This document shows positions 33,998 through 44,051 of a stretch of 64,000 nucleotides of DNA, piece by piece. Under the pieces are notes generated by a model. That model searched no databases and was not told where the DNA came from. It saw only the letters and a list, made by a program, of their open reading frames with translations. This stretch comes from Halobacteriales archaeon QS_6_64_34. Its GTDB lineage: Archaea > Halobacteriota > Halobacteria > Halobacteriales > Haloarculaceae. Numbering within the stretch: position 1 is the first letter of the stretch; each line of letters opens with the position of its first letter. The stretch covers positions 28,867-92,866 of the forward strand of contig PXRT01000013.1 in the NCBI GenBank assembly GCA_003020925.1. Direction: 5' to 3'. The position numbers were made by a program, and so were the translations under genes.

Positions 33998-36139
33998 CTA
34001 GTTCTGGCCCCAGTCCAGCGCCTCGCCGAGGTCGTGCTGGGGCGGCGAGCAGGCGAAGCTCCGACAGGCGTACACCGTCGGCTCGCCGTCTGCGGCGTCG
34101 CGACCGGCCCAGATGGGTGGCGCCTCGGTCAACCCGAGCGTGTCGAGCCACGAGTCGAGGGTCGCGTCGTCGTCGGGCCGCCAGGCCAGCAGTCGGCGCG
34201 GGACGTACCGGTCGGCGAGGGGCTCGGTCCAGTCGGCGGGTGGCTCCGCCGGGTCACAGACGAGCGTAAGTTCGAGCGACGCCTGCTCGTATGTATCCGT
34301 CGCCAGGGTGAGGGAGGCATGTTGCAGCGGGTTCGAGGAGATGCGGTCGGCGTGGCTCCGGATGACCCGCTCGGCCACGTCGGCAAAGCGGTCGTCGTCA
34401 CTGAAATGGGAGAGCGCCAGTAGTAGCGACACCGCGACGCCCGTACTGGAGGGCGTGGACCGGTCGGTCAGCTCCTGTGGTCGAGCGACCAGCGTCTCGC
34501 CGCCGGTCGGGGTGAAATACAGCGTCCCGTCCTCGCTGTCCCAGAACGCCTCGACGACGGCCTCGGCCAGCTCCAGCGCGAAGTCCAGATACTCGACGTC
34601 GCCGGTAGCCTGATAGAGGTCGAAGGCCCCCCGACCGAGGAAGGCGTAGTCCTCCAGGTAGCCGTCGATAGCCACGTCGCCGTCCTTGAACCGACGGGAG
34701 AGGCGCTGCTCGGACGCGTCCCAGAGGTGTTCGCGGACGAACTCCAGGGCGTCGGCGGCCACGTCGGCGTAGGCGTCGTCGAGGACGAGAGCTCCCTCTG
34801 CGAGCGTCGAAATCATCAGCCCGTTCCAGCCGGCCAGAATCTTCTCGTCGCGGGCCGGTCGGGGGCGGGACTCGCGGGCCTCGAAGGCCTCGTTCAGGGC
34901 CCGCTGCAGTTTCTCGGTCAGGTCGGTCTCGCTCAGTTCGTACTCCTCGGCGAGCACGTCGATTGGCTTGCGGACGCCAAGCACCGTCGCCCCCTCGAAA
35001 TTGCCCTTTCCGGTGACGCCGAAGTACTCACAGAAGATGTCCGCCGCCTGCTCGTCGGCCACGGCGTCGTGGACCTGTTCGGGCGTCCAGACGTAGAAGG
35101 CGCCCTCCTCGGTTTCGCCCTCGGGGTCGGACGGTGGTCGGCTCACTGCGTCCAGCGTGCTGAAAAAGCCCCCATCCTCGTGCTGGAGTTCACGCTGGAC
35201 GAATCCGAACGTCTCGTGGACGACGGAAGCGTAGCGCTCGTTGCCGATGGCCCGGTAGCCGGCGAGGAACGCGCGGGGTATCTCGGCATTGTCGTATAGC
35301 ATCTTCTCGAAGTGGGGTATCGCCCACTGCATGTCCGTCGAGTAGCGGTGAAAGCCCCCGCCGACGTGGTCGTACAGCCCCCGGTCGGCCATCGCGTTGA
35401 GGGTCTGTTCGACGACGGCGAGGTAGTCGTCCGACGGCGCCTCGCCGTCAGCATGTGCCCGAAGGAGAGCGTGAATCCGGCCGGTCTGGGGGAACTTCGG
35501 CCCGCCCGAGCCCCACCCGCCGTGGTCCCGGTCGGCGCCCCGGTGGGCGACGGTCGCCGCCGTCCCGATGAGGTTCTCGGCGGGGTCGCCGGGCTCGCCG
35601 ACGTCCTCGAGGTCGCTCTCGATAGCGTCGGTCCACTGCTGGGCGCGGTTCTCCATCTCGTTGCGCTGTTCGGGGTCGGACCAGGAGTCCGAGAGTCGGT
35701 CGAGCAGTTCGCCAAAGCCGGGCTGGCCGCGTTTCTCCTCGGGCGGGAAGTACGTCCCGACGTAGAAGGGCTTCCCGTCGGGCGTGAGCCACGCGGAGAG
35801 GGGCCATCCGCCTCCGCCGGTCACCTGCTGGCAGATGCTCATGTAGACGCTGTCTATGTCAGGCCGTTCCTCCCGGTCGACCTTGATAGGGACGAAGTTC
35901 TCGTTCAGTCGCTCGGCGATGGCCTCGTCCTGGAAGCTCTCCGCCTCCATGACGTGACACCAGTGGCAGGCGGCGTAGCCAATAGAGAGGAAGATAGGGA
36001 CGTCCCGCTCTCTGGCGGCTTCGAGGGCCTGCTCGTCCCAGGGCTGCCAGTTGACCGGGTTGTCGGCGTGCTGGCGGAGATAGGGGCTCTCGGCCTCGTC
36101 GAGACGGTTCCGCGCTGTGGGGTCCGCGCTGTTGCTCAT
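33998..36139 (-). CDS. DUF255 thioredoxin-domain protein (YyaL / SPATA20-like)
   Basis: A 713-residue protein. Residues 1-170 are the DUF255 thioredoxin-like domain, beginning RNRLDEAESPYLRQHADNPVNWQPW and carrying AACHWCHVMEAESF (CxxC about 60-63). The remaining 540 residues are an (alpha/alpha)6 barrel-like region as in N-acylglucosamine epimerase folds. Widespread but with unproven function; a thiol-dependent role is assumed. Confidence 0.87.
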   Translation of the reverse strand: MSNSADPTARNRLDEAESPYLRQHADNPVNWQPWDEQALEAARERDVPIFLSIGYAACHWCHVMEAESFQDEAIAERLNENFVPIKVDREERPDIDSVYMSICQQVTGGGGWPLSAWLTPDGKPFYVGTYFPPEEKRGQPGFGELLDRLSDSWSDPEQRNEMENRAQQWTDAIESDLEDVGEPGDPAENLIGTAATVAHRGADRDHGGWGSGGPKFPQTGRIHALLRAHADGEAPSDDYLAVVEQTLNAMADRGLYDHVGGGFHRYSTDMQWAIPHFEKMLYDNAEIPRAFLAGYRAIGNERYASVVHETFGFVQRELQHEDGGFFSTLDAVSRPPSDPEGETEEGAFYVWTPEQVHDAVADEQAADIFCEYFGVTGKGNFEGATVLGVRKPIDVLAEEYELSETDLTEKLQRALNEAFEARESRPRPARDEKILAGWNGLMISTLAEGALVLDDAYADVAADALEFVREHLWDASEQRLSRRFKDGDVAIDGYLEDYAFLGRGAFDLYQATGDVEYLDFALELAEAVVEAFWDSEDGTLYFTPTGGETLVARPQELTDRSTPSSTGVAVSLLLALSHFSDDDRFADVAERVIRSHADRISSNPLQHASLTLATDTYEQASLELTLVCDPAEPPADWTEPLADRYVPRRLLAWRPDDDATLDSWLDTLGLTEAPPIWAGRDAADGEPTVYACRSFACSPPQHDLGEALDWGQN

Positions 36140-36249
36140 GCGTACGCTTCAGGGGGCCGGCCCCAAAAGGGAGGCGGACATGACGACCCCGGTGGCGTGG
36201 CCACCGTCAGGAGACCACCACAACGCCCATTACTGCTTGATTAATCGTT

Positions 36250-37389
36250 ATGATTGTGCCTAGACTCACTGAGAGCGACCGACAGCAGCTTCGTGCGGAG
36301 TTCGACAGACAACTAGCGGCCGGCCTCCACCACGGCGCCCAGCTAGCCGTCTACGTCGACGGCGACCTCGTCGTCGACTTCGCGGGCGGCACGACCGGCC
36401 CGGACGGCGGCGAGACCACCTCGGAGACACGCCACCTCATCTTCTCGTGTACGAAACCGTACGCGGGCGTGGGACTCCACCAGCTCGTCGAGGACGGGAA
36501 CGCCGAGTACGACGACCCTGTCGTCAAACACTGGCCCGAGTTCGCCGAGGACGGCAGCCGGAAGGCGGAGATAACTATCCAGCAGGTGCTCAGCCACACG
36601 GCCGGTATCCCGTACGGCGAGTTCGACAACGAGGCCGAGCAGTGGGGCGACTGGGACGCTGTTGTCCGGGCGATGGAGGATATCGAACCCGTCTTCGAAC
36701 CCGGCGAACAGCCGGCCTACCACACGTTCAACTACGGCTGGGTCGTCGGTGAACTCATCCATCGAATCAGCGGCCAACACGTCGACGAGTACGTCGCGGA
36801 GAACGTCTTCGAGCCCCTGGGGATGGCGCAGTCGTCTATCGGGCTCGGGCCGGACGAGGACGACGACGTGGCGATCCTCTCCGGGTTCGAGGTCTTTGAC
36901 CGCTGTCGCGACCCGGGCGAGGGGCTCGGTATCCCGGCCGCCGAGTCAGCGGCGGCGTTCAACGAGGACGCCGTTCGCCGGGCCGTCATCCCGGCGGCGA
37001 ACGGCATCGGCACCGCCGGCGACATGGCGCGGTTTTACGCCTGTCTGGAAAACGGCGGCGAGCTCGACGGGACGCGACTCCTCGAATCGGACACTGTCGA
37101 CCTGGCGACGGAAACGCACGCCGAGACGGACTCGGATGGCACCCTCTCCCGGCCGGCCCGATACGGTCTGGGCTTTTGGACCGGCGGGCTGGCGAACGAC
37201 ATGTTCGGCTCGCTCAGCCGGGAGCGGATGTTCGGCCACGCCGGCCTCGGCAGCGTCTTCGGCTGGGGCGACCCGGAACTGAACGTCGGGTTCGCCTACG
37301 TGACCAACGGCATTCGGGAGGAGTCGTGGGAACACGCCGCCCGCGTCGCCGGCATGTCAGACGCTGTCAGGCTGGCGCTGCTGGAGTAG
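36250..37389 (+). CDS. Beta-lactamase-fold serine hydrolase (class C / EstB type)
   Basis: A 379-residue cytoplasmic protein without signal peptide. Catalytic SxxK is in LIFSCTKPYAG (about 73-83), YxN equivalent FNYGWVVGELIHRISG, and a late HAG motif in MFGHAGLGSVFGWGD. This is the class C beta-lactamase / DD-peptidase superfamily, but haloarchaea lack murein, so an esterase role is more probable. Confidence 0.87.
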   Translation: MIVPRLTESDRQQLRAEFDRQLAAGLHHGAQLAVYVDGDLVVDFAGGTTGPDGGETTSETRHLIFSCTKPYAGVGLHQLVEDGNAEYDDPVVKHWPEFAEDGSRKAEITIQQVLSHTAGIPYGEFDNEAEQWGDWDAVVRAMEDIEPVFEPGEQPAYHTFNYGWVVGELIHRISGQHVDEYVAENVFEPLGMAQSSIGLGPDEDDDVAILSGFEVFDRCRDPGEGLGIPAAESAAAFNEDAVRRAVIPAANGIGTAGDMARFYACLENGGELDGTRLLESDTVDLATETHAETDSDGTLSRPARYGLGFWTGGLANDMFGSLSRERMFGHAGLGSVFGWGDPELNVGFAYVTNGIREESWEHAARVAGMSDAVRLALLE

Positions 37390-37455
37390 CCCGTCGGTAG
37401 CGGTTTTCGGCGGGGAAAGACAATACTTACGTCGAAGCCAGCCAGGCCTTGAGAT

Positions 37456-38745
37456 ATGACAGAGACCGTGCTGCTCGTGGGTGGCGGCGGCCGCGAACAC
37501 GCCATCGCCCGCTCGCTGGCCGACTCCGACGCGGACCTGTACGCCTGTGCCGGCAACCGGAACCCGGGTATCGTCGACCTCGCCGAGGGGTTCGAGACGC
37601 TCGAAACCACGAACCCCCAGGCCGTCACCGAGTATGCCGAATCCGTCGACGCGACACTCGCCGTGGTGGGTCCGGAGGCGCCCCTCGCGGCCGGCGTCGC
37701 CGACGCACTCGACGAGGCCGGCATCTACGCCTTCGGCCCCCAAGCCCAGGAGGCCCGCATCGAGACTGACAAGGCCTTCCAGCGCCGGTTCATGGCCGAA
37801 CACGACATCCCGGGCTGTCCCGACTTCGAGACCTTCGACGACGTGGCGGCCGCCTGTGAGTACATCGACGAGTACGACGGCGACCTCGCTGTCAAGCCCG
37901 CCGGCCTCACCGGCGGCAAAGGCGTCCGTGTCATCGGCGACCAGTGTACCGCAGAAGAAGCAAAGGAGTATCTCCGAACGTCGGACTACGACCGTGTCGT
38001 CCTCGAGGAGCGCCTCGTCGGCGAGGAGTTCACCGTCCAGGCCTTCGTCGCCAACGGCCAGCTCCGCGTGACGCCGGCCGTCCAGGACCACAAGCGCGCC
38101 TACGAGGGCGACGAGGGGCCAAACACCGGCGGGATGGGGAGCTACTCCGACGCCAGCCTGGAACTCCCGTTCATGACCGAGGCCGACTACGACGACGCCG
38201 TCGACGTGCTTCGGGCCACCGTCGACGCCCTCGACGGCTACAAGGGCGTGCTGTACGGCCAGTTCATGCTGACCGAGACCGGCCCCCGCGTCGTCGAGTT
38301 CAACGCCCGCTTCGGTGACCCCGAGGCGATGAACACACTGCCCGTGCTCAACACCGACTTCCTCGACGTGCTCGTCGCCGCTCGCGAGGACCGCTCGATT
38401 CCGCAACTCTCCTTCCAGCCCAAAGCCACCGTCTGCAAGTACGCCGTCCCCGACGGCTACCCGACCGACCCGAAGGCGGGCGCGAAAGTCACTATCGACG
38501 CCGACAACGCCGGCGAGGCACTGCTGTACTACGCCTCCGTCGACGACCGCGAGGACGGTATCTACACCACCACCTCCCGCTCATATGCCGTCGTGGGCAT
38601 CGCCGACTCCATCAGCGCGGCCGAGGCCATCGCCGAGGGCGCCATGGAACGGGCCGGCACCGAGGGCCTGCGCGTCCGCCACGACATCGGCAAGCCCGAC
38701 CTCGTCCAGCAGCGTATCGACCACATGGACGAGATTCGGGACTAG
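37456..38745 (+). CDS. purD: Phosphoribosylamine-glycine ligase
   Basis: A 429-residue ATP-grasp enzyme: VGGGGREHAIARSLADS at the start, VGPEAPLAAGVADAL, VKPAGLTGGKGVRVIGD, NTGGMGSYSDA and VVEFNARFGDPEAMNTLP. Second step of purine synthesis. ATG 37456 follows an AT-rich patch. Confidence 0.95.
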   Translation: MTETVLLVGGGGREHAIARSLADSDADLYACAGNRNPGIVDLAEGFETLETTNPQAVTEYAESVDATLAVVGPEAPLAAGVADALDEAGIYAFGPQAQEARIETDKAFQRRFMAEHDIPGCPDFETFDDVAAACEYIDEYDGDLAVKPAGLTGGKGVRVIGDQCTAEEAKEYLRTSDYDRVVLEERLVGEEFTVQAFVANGQLRVTPAVQDHKRAYEGDEGPNTGGMGSYSDASLELPFMTEADYDDAVDVLRATVDALDGYKGVLYGQFMLTETGPRVVEFNARFGDPEAMNTLPVLNTDFLDVLVAAREDRSIPQLSFQPKATVCKYAVPDGYPTDPKAGAKVTIDADNAGEALLYYASVDDREDGIYTTTSRSYAVVGIADSISAAEAIAEGAMERAGTEGLRVRHDIGKPDLVQQRIDHMDEIRD

Positions 38746-38802
38746 GAACGGGCATTTTCGGTTCGACTATCGAGAGCTACAATAGAGAGAACGCGACCGC
38801 TT

Positions 38803-38915
38803 ACAGCCAGAAAGCCCCCGGGCGCTCGGCTACTGCGACTCGCTGCGCTCCTCGCTTCGCTGCGGTGCTTGCGTCGTCTCGTACGCCGAGCGCCCGGCCC
38901 CTTTCAGTCCCGCCC
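38803..38915 (+). repeat. Variable-arm hairpin element R4
   Basis: Left end ACAGCCAGAAAGCCCC, right end CCCCTTTCAGTCCCGCCC. Arms CGGGCGCTCGGC (38819-38830) and GCCGAGCGCCCG (38885-38896) pair perfectly. Core ACTCGCTGCGCTCCTCG...TGCGGTGCTTGCGTCGTC. Just after purD's stop. Confidence 0.85.
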
Positions 38916-38931
38916 TATAGAACAGCCGACT

Positions 38932-39059
38932 GGGCGGGACTGAAAGGGGCGGCCATTTGCACGAACCCCGGCGACGTAAGCACCGCAGGAACGAACGTAG
39001 TGAGTGACGAGGAGCGCAGCGAGTCGCGGGAGTGCAACTGGCCGGGGCTTTCTGGCTGT
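38932..39059 (-). repeat. Variable-arm hairpin element R5, paired head-to-head with R4
   Basis: Starts GGGCGGGACTGAAAGGGG, ends GGGGCTTTCTGGCTGT. Arms GGCCATTTGCAC (38951-38962) and GTGCAACTGGCC (39032-39043) pair with one mismatch. It is 16 bp from R4 in opposite direction, and the facing GACTG-A-GCCCGCC ends of the pair themselves form an inverted repeat. Confidence 0.83.
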
Positions 39060-39139
39060 GCGAGGAGTACGGAGTGGCTTTAGTACTCCCTCTTTTTGCT
39101 AGCGGGGCGTTCAAGAGGGGAGCCGTCCAAGCGACAGGC

Positions 39140-39691
39140 GTGAGCGACGCGACAGAGCCCGACGAGACAGAGACGGAGCGGCGACACGACCGAATCACTC
39201 GCGTCGCAACCCCTGGCCCGGGTAACTCGCTGTTCCCGTGGCCCGACGGGAAGGGGCGGCTGCGCGTGATTCTGAACTACGTCGTCATCCTCGTCTGTCG
39301 GGTCTCACCGAGCCTCAAACTGAAGAACTGGCTCCTGCGTCGCCTCGGTGTCACTGTCGGCGAGGGGGTCGCCTGGGGCCTCGAATCAACGCCGGACGTG
39401 TTCTGGCCCGAACACATCACCGTCAAGGACGACGCCATCATCGGCTACGACGCGACGCTGCTCTGTCACGAGTTCCTCCAGGACGAGTACCGGACCGGCG
39501 AGGTCGTCGTCGGGGAGCGCGCGATGATAGGCGCGGGGGCAATCGTCCTCCCGGGCGTCGAAATCGGCGCCGACGCCCAGGTGGCGGCGAACTCGCTGGT
39601 CGCCGGGGACGTCCCGGCCGGCGAGACGGTGGCGGGCGTCCCGGCCGAGCCACGTGGCGACAGCGCGGGAGAAAACGGGCGGAGCGACTGA
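39140..39691 (+). CDS. Left-handed beta-helix acyltransferase (hexapeptide repeat)
   Basis: GTG 39140 is chosen because upstream in-frame codons lie inside repeat R5. The 183-residue protein has a short N-terminal amphipathic stretch (VILNYVVILVCRVSPSLKLKNWLLRRLGV) and then hexapeptide repeats (ITVKDDAIIGYDATLLCHEFL, VVVGERAMIGAGAIVLPGVEIGADAQVAANSLVAGDVPAGETVAGVPAEP). This is the maltose/galactoside O-acetyltransferase group; the acceptor is unknown. Confidence 0.8.
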   Translation: MSDATEPDETETERRHDRITRVATPGPGNSLFPWPDGKGRLRVILNYVVILVCRVSPSLKLKNWLLRRLGVTVGEGVAWGLESTPDVFWPEHITVKDDAIIGYDATLLCHEFLQDEYRTGEVVVGERAMIGAGAIVLPGVEIGADAQVAANSLVAGDVPAGETVAGVPAEPRGDSAGENGRSD

Positions 39692-39700
39692 CGGCGACGA

Positions 39701-40495
39701 CTACTCCCGTACCCGGACGATGCCGCTCCGCATGACCTGCTGGTTCGGGATGATATGCTCTCGCCCGTCGCTCTCGACGTGGGTGACGAACATGTCGACC
39801 TCCTGGACGATGCCCCGCTGGTCGCCGATGACCACCTCGTCACCGATGCTGTAGGGCTCGGCCAACAGCAGGTAGAGCCCGGCGGCGGCGGCCGCGAGCA
39901 GGTCCTTCAGCGCCAGCCCGGTGAGGAAGACGAGGCCGAAGGCGTAGGCCGCAAGCAGGATGAGTAGCGCCATCGTCGCGACCCCGAGCTGGCCGAGCGC
40001 GATGAGCACAGCGAGATAGAAGATGCTGTACTTGACGATTTCCGGAACGACCGTGGCCTCGGGCAGCTTGACGCTGCGAAGCCGCTCTGAGACGACCAGC
40101 TTGGCCTTGTCGCCGGCGATGAGGCCGATGATGATGGCGAAGACGGCGATAAAGAGGTCCGGGAGGAAGGCGGTAAACCGGGTCCAGTACGCTTCGGGTT
40201 GGACGAGCTGGGCGATGTTCAGGGCGATGGTGATGGCGATGATGTAGACGAACAGCGCCGCCAGGTTCGAGACGATACCCACCGTAGAAGTACCCAGGCT
40301 GCGGGCGGTCCGCTCGAAGGGCGTGCCCTCGACGGTCTCGGGGACGCCGAGTTCCTCCATGAACTGACGGGCGGTTCGCCAGACGAGAAAGCCCGCGAGC
40401 AGGCCCAGACTCAGGACCGCAAGCGAGACGACGAACGTGCCCTGCGGGGAGAACAGTGTCCGGACGACGTCGGGCCACTCTGAAATCGACTGCAT
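39701..40495 (-). CDS. MscS-family mechanosensitive channel
   Basis: A 264-residue channel protein: N-terminal transmembrane helices (20-45, 65-95, 105-130, 150-175), then the pore-lining TM3 region and beta domain start (LALKDLLAAAAAGLYLLLAEPYSIGDEVVIGDQRGIVQEVDMFVTHVESDG), ending soon after the beta domain. Its start lies 2 bp after the dacZ stop on the same strand, so it is co-transcribed with the cyclic di-AMP synthase. Confidence 0.87.
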   Translation of the reverse strand: MQSISEWPDVVRTLFSPQGTFVVSLAVLSLGLLAGFLVWRTARQFMEELGVPETVEGTPFERTARSLGTSTVGIVSNLAALFVYIIAITIALNIAQLVQPEAYWTRFTAFLPDLFIAVFAIIIGLIAGDKAKLVVSERLRSVKLPEATVVPEIVKYSIFYLAVLIALGQLGVATMALLILLAAYAFGLVFLTGLALKDLLAAAAAGLYLLLAEPYSIGDEVVIGDQRGIVQEVDMFVTHVESDGREHIIPNQQVMRSGIVRVRE

Positions 40496-40497
40496 CG

Positions 40498-41307
40498 TTA
40501 ATACTCCTCGGGGTCGATTTCGAGGACGAGTTCACCGCCCTTGAACGCGCGGACGAGCCCGTCGCTCTCCGAGAGGACGATTGCCGTCGCGTTCGTATCG
40601 CGCGTGATGGCTCCACCGGCCATGTGCCGGGCGCCCAGGCCTTTCGGGATGTCCACGCCCTCGGCGGAGGGCTCGAGATAGCGGTAGGCAGAGACGATTT
40701 TCCCGGCGTCGGAGATGACGAAGGCGCCGTCGAGCCGCGAGAACTCCTTCAGCATGACGTTGACGATGGGGTCGCCGACGTGGACGTGGGACTTCTCGAA
40801 GGGGTTGTACGAGAGCGGCCGGGACTTGCTCATCACCTTGCCGGCGTCGCCGACGACGAAGAGGGCGCCGACGGGCTTGCCCTTCTGGCCTTTCTTGCCG
40901 AGTTCGACGGCCACCTCGAAGATGTCCCGAACGACGCCCGGTTCGGCCCGGGAGTTGACGAAGAGGTCGTACACACCCGAGGGCGAGAAGTCATTGGTCT
41001 GAATACGGGCTACGGCGTTTGCGGTCCCGGTCATGAAGCCGCTCACACAGACCACCTCGTCGCCCTCTTCGACGAGTTCCTGCTCAAGTGCACCCTCGAT
41101 TCCAAAGCGGATGCGTCCCTCCAGGTCGGTGAAATCGATTGGCAGCTCCACGAACTCCGCCGCGTCGACTGAGTTCTCCGGTCCGACCACGACCACAGTG
41201 CACTCACTCTCTTCGAGTGCTTCGTAGTCGCTCATACTCGGCGAGAAGAGAAAGACGGCGTCGATGTCTGCGACCAGCCCATCGAGCAGGTCGCGCAACT
41301 CGTTCAT
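40498..41307 (-). CDS. dacZ: Diadenylate cyclase DacZ
   Basis: A 269-residue archaeal cyclic di-AMP synthase. Residues 1-120 are the archaeal N-terminal domain; the DisA_N cyclase domain has DGA (193-195, in RLDGAFVISD) and GARHMAG (225-231), the conserved DGA and RHxxA motifs that bind ATP. Makes c-di-AMP, a regulator of osmotic balance. Directly followed by an MscS channel gene. Confidence 0.9.
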   Translation of the reverse strand: MNELRDLLDGLVADIDAVFLFSPSMSDYEALEESECTVVVVGPENSVDAAEFVELPIDFTDLEGRIRFGIEGALEQELVEEGDEVVCVSGFMTGTANAVARIQTNDFSPSGVYDLFVNSRAEPGVVRDIFEVAVELGKKGQKGKPVGALFVVGDAGKVMSKSRPLSYNPFEKSHVHVGDPIVNVMLKEFSRLDGAFVISDAGKIVSAYRYLEPSAEGVDIPKGLGARHMAGGAITRDTNATAIVLSESDGLVRAFKGGELVLEIDPEEY

Positions 41308-41392
41308 TGGTCACAACACAGCCGCAAGCAAAAAAAAACCTTCCGGGCGATAAGCCGCCTGTCAGCGCCACGTCTGACTGTTTCGTCCCGTA

Positions 41393-42682
41393 TCAGTCGG
41401 TGAGCAGTTCGTCGAAGGCGCCACTCGCGGGGTGGACATGACAGTAGGTCCCGACCGTCGAATACTCGGTCAGCCCGTCGCGGTCGCCATCGATACCCTC
41501 GCCCCGCTCGACGTCGAAAGCGAAGGTCGCGTCGCCGTCGACGGTCGCCGAGGAGTAGTGGAACTCGTGGCCCCGTCGGCGACGGCGCCCCGCGAGTGCG
41601 ACCGGCGAGTCCCGACTGGCCGCCAGTTCCACGTGGTCCAGCGCCTGGTAGCGCTCGTGCATCTCGACGGTCGCCGGCAGGACGCCGGCCATGTCGAACG
41701 TATCGCCCTCGACTATCGTCAGAGACTGTGAGAGCGCCATCAGTCCGCCACACTCGCCGTATATCGGGCGGCCGTCGGCCGCCAGGGCGGCGATTTCGTC
41801 GAGCGTCGACGAGTCCGAGAGGGTCTCGGCGTGGAGTTCGGGGTACCCCCCGGGCAGGTAGACGGCGTCGGCGTCGGGTACGGGGTCCCCGGCCAGCGGC
41901 GAGAAGGGGTCGATTCGCCCCCCGAATCGGTCACGAAGCGCGGGGTACCGAAAGCAAAACGCCGCGTCGCTGGCGACGGCGAGGCGCCGGGTCGAGGCAG
42001 GCGGTTCGGCCGGCGTCGCGGCCGGCGGCTCGCGAGCGCGGTCGGCGACAGCCTCGGCGTCGATTGTCCCGGCGGCCTCGGCGAGGGCGTCGGTGTCGAG
42101 TGGCGACTCGCTCCCCATCTCCAGTCCGAGATGCCGGTCAGGTATCTCCAGGTCCGGCGTCGGCGGAATCCGGCCGAGATAGGCGATGTCGTCGGGCAGC
42201 GCCGCTCGGATGCCGTCGGCGTGGCGGCCGCCATGTGCGCGCTGGGCGACCACGCCGACGACATCGATGTCGACCCCCGCTTTGTCAGCGTACTGCTGAA
42301 AGCCAAGCGCCGTCGCACCGACGCTCTGCATCCCGGCTTTGGCGTCGACGACGAGGACGACGGGGAGGTTTAGCACCTCGGCGACGCGGGCCGTCGACAC
42401 CTTCGTCCCGTCGTACAGTCCCATCATCCCCTCGACGACGCAGATATCGCCCTCGCCCCGGTGGTAGGTTCGTCGGGTCCCCTCTTTGCCGGCCAGCCAC
42501 GGGTCCAGCGACCGCGACGGCTTACCCGCGATAGCCGTATGATGGCTCGGGTCGATGAAGTCCGGGCCGGCCTTCGCGGGTTGGGGGTCGTGACCTGCGT
42601 CAACGAGTGCTTGCATGGTCGCCAGCGCCGCCACGGTCTTGCCGACGCCCGAAGAAGTCCCCCCGAGGACGACACCCTTCAT
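41393..42682 (-). CDS. cbiA: Cobyrinate a,c-diamide synthase
   Basis: A 429-residue two-domain amidotransferase: P-loop [19 protein letters not shown] at the start, [11 protein letters not shown] mid-way, and a class I glutaminase domain with [10 protein letters not shown] and [12 protein letters not shown] (catalytic Cys). Amidates cobyrinate side chains a and c in cobalamin synthesis. ATG overlaps the stop of the upstream corrinoid gene by 4 bp. Confidence 0.92.
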   Translation of the reverse strand: MKGVVLGGTSSGVGKTVAALATMQALVDAGHDPQPAKAGPDFIDPSHHTAIAGKPSRSLDPWLAGKEGTRRTYHRGEGDICVVEGMMGLYDGTKVSTARVAEVLNLPVVLVVDAKAGMQSVGATALGFQQYADKAGVDIDVVGVVAQRAHGGRHADGIRAALPDDIAYLGRIPPTPDLEIPDRHLGLEMGSESPLDTDALAEAAGTIDAEAVADRAREPPAATPAEPPASTRRLAVASDAAFCFRYPALRDRFGGRIDPFSPLAGDPVPDADAVYLPGGYPELHAETLSDSSTLDEIAALAADGRPIYGECGGLMALSQSLTIVEGDTFDMAGVLPATVEMHERYQALDHVELAASRDSPVALAGRRRRRGHEFHYSSATVDGDATFAFDVERGEGIDGDRDGLTEYSTVGTYCHVHPASGAFDELLTD

Positions 42683-43734
42683 CGGGACTCACCGGCGGAC
42701 GGCGGGGCAGTTGTGTCGCTCCCGTGGTCGGCAAGCAGGTCCTCATACATCGTGGCGAACCGCTCGCGGACCTCGGCCATCCCGACGCCGGCGCGGTCGG
42801 CAATCGCCAGCGCCCCGCCCATCCCGACGCCCTCCTTGGCCTCGCCGGCGACGAAGCGCTCCATGGCGACGTGGTCGCTCGCGTCGAAGCCGGGGTCGGT
42901 GACGGTCAGGTCCAGGTCGAGGTCGGCGGCGCTCGCCCGGAGGTCGGCTGTCGGGTCGTCCGCGACGTAGCTCGTCGTCGCCAGCCCGAGTCGCCCCTCG
43001 TAGCCGCCGTGTCTGACCAGCGCCGCGACCGCCAGTTGCTGTGTCCCACCGGCCAGCGTCACGGCGGTGTCGGTCTCGACGGCGCCGGCGGTGAGACCAG
43101 CGAGGACGGCCAGCACCGGGTCGCCCATCCGCCGGACCGCCCGCTTTGGCTCGCCGGCGGCGTCGCCCGGGGCCATCGAACTCGCGTCCAGTCCCTCGCG
43201 AACGGCCTGTTCTTTCCGCTCGATTGGGTTCTCGGGCAGCGACGAGGAGACCGTCGCGTCCTCGCCCAACGCCCGGAGGACGCCAAGCGCCGTCGTCGTC
43301 CCGCCGGGAACCGTCTCTGCCAGCCAGAGCTCGTCGGTCGGCAGCTTCCGACCGAACTGCCGGGCCGCCTCGAAGGCGCCATACGCCGTCGGCACCGGGT
43401 CCTGCTCGCCGATGTCGCGGCCCACGCCGGCACCGACCGACACGGTGGGCGCGGCGGTGGGTTCGGCCAGACCGCCGTCGACGACTGTCAGGTCGAACCC
43501 GAGCAGTTCCCGCACCGCTCGGGTCACAAGCGCCGGCGTCGGACAGCCGCTCGGGCTCACGGGCACCGTCTCCGTTCGGACCGGGCGGCCGTAAGTGAGC
43601 AGCTCCGCGTCGGCCGCAGGCGTCGTCGATAGCAGGTCCGGGTCAGCGCCGGCGGCACTTATCCCGTCCCGCCGTGCCGTCTCCGTCGTCCCGGCGACTA
43701 GCATACATCGCGTGGCCTCGGGGGACCGTTTCAT
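42679..43734 (-). CDS. CobT-like phosphoribosyltransferase (archaeal UPF0284 type)
   Basis: A 351-residue protein; ATG 43734 ([20 protein letters not shown]) chosen for a TTAAAG element about 30 bp upstream; ATG 43716 is an alternative. Motifs [57 protein letters not shown] and [14 protein letters not shown] match the archaeal group annotated as nicotinate-nucleotide-dimethylbenzimidazole phosphoribosyltransferase. Its 4-bp overlap with cbiA supports a corrinoid role. Confidence 0.8.
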   Translation of the reverse strand: MKRSPEATRCMLVAGTTETARRDGISAAGADPDLLSTTPAADAELLTYGRPVRTETVPVSPSGCPTPALVTRAVRELLGFDLTVVDGGLAEPTAAPTVSVGAGVGRDIGEQDPVPTAYGAFEAARQFGRKLPTDELWLAETVPGGTTTALGVLRALGEDATVSSSLPENPIERKEQAVREGLDASSMAPGDAAGEPKRAVRRMGDPVLAVLAGLTAGAVETDTAVTLAGGTQQLAVAALVRHGGYEGRLGLATTSYVADDPTADLRASAADLDLDLTVTDPGFDASDHVAMERFVAGEAKEGVGMGGALAIADRAGVGMAEVRERFATMYEDLLADHGSDTTAPPSAGESR

Positions 43735-43836
43735 ACTAGTTTGCACTACTGCAACCGGACTTTAACGCACCGGTCGGGCTAGGAACCGTAGATACTGGGG
43801 TTGCCATCGAGTTAGGACTCGTCATCCAGATTACTA

Positions 43837-43961
43837 ACAGCCAGAAAGGGGTGGCAGGCTGAACAACGGCGGACGACGCAAGCACCGCAGGAACGAACGT
43901 AGTGAGTGACGAGGAGCACAGCGAGGCCCCCGAGTTCAGCCCGTCGGGGCTTTCTGGCTGT
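43837..43961 (-). repeat. Variable-arm hairpin element R6, degenerate left end
   Basis: Right end GGGGCTTTCTGGCTGT as in R2 and R5, but the left end is ACAGCCAGAAAGGGG in place of the GGGACTGAAAGGGG end, so both termini carry the same CAGCCAGAAAG sequence in inverted orientation. Arms GGCTGAAC (43857-43864) and GTTCAGCC (43934-43941) pair. Lies between the divergent cobT-like gene and the 44052 gene, with no other feature in the gap. Confidence 0.8.
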
Positions 43962-44051
43962 CCATGCTGTGTACTGTTATCGCGGTCACGCTATCAGAGA
44001 CGACAGTTGCTAGGACCCATGATTTAAGCGACGCCGCCGCCCACGACGAGT

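Noticed and set aside
39032..39139. Extended N-terminus of the acyltransferase from ATG 39032
   Set aside because: These codons lie within repeat element R5, so GTG 39140 is a better start.
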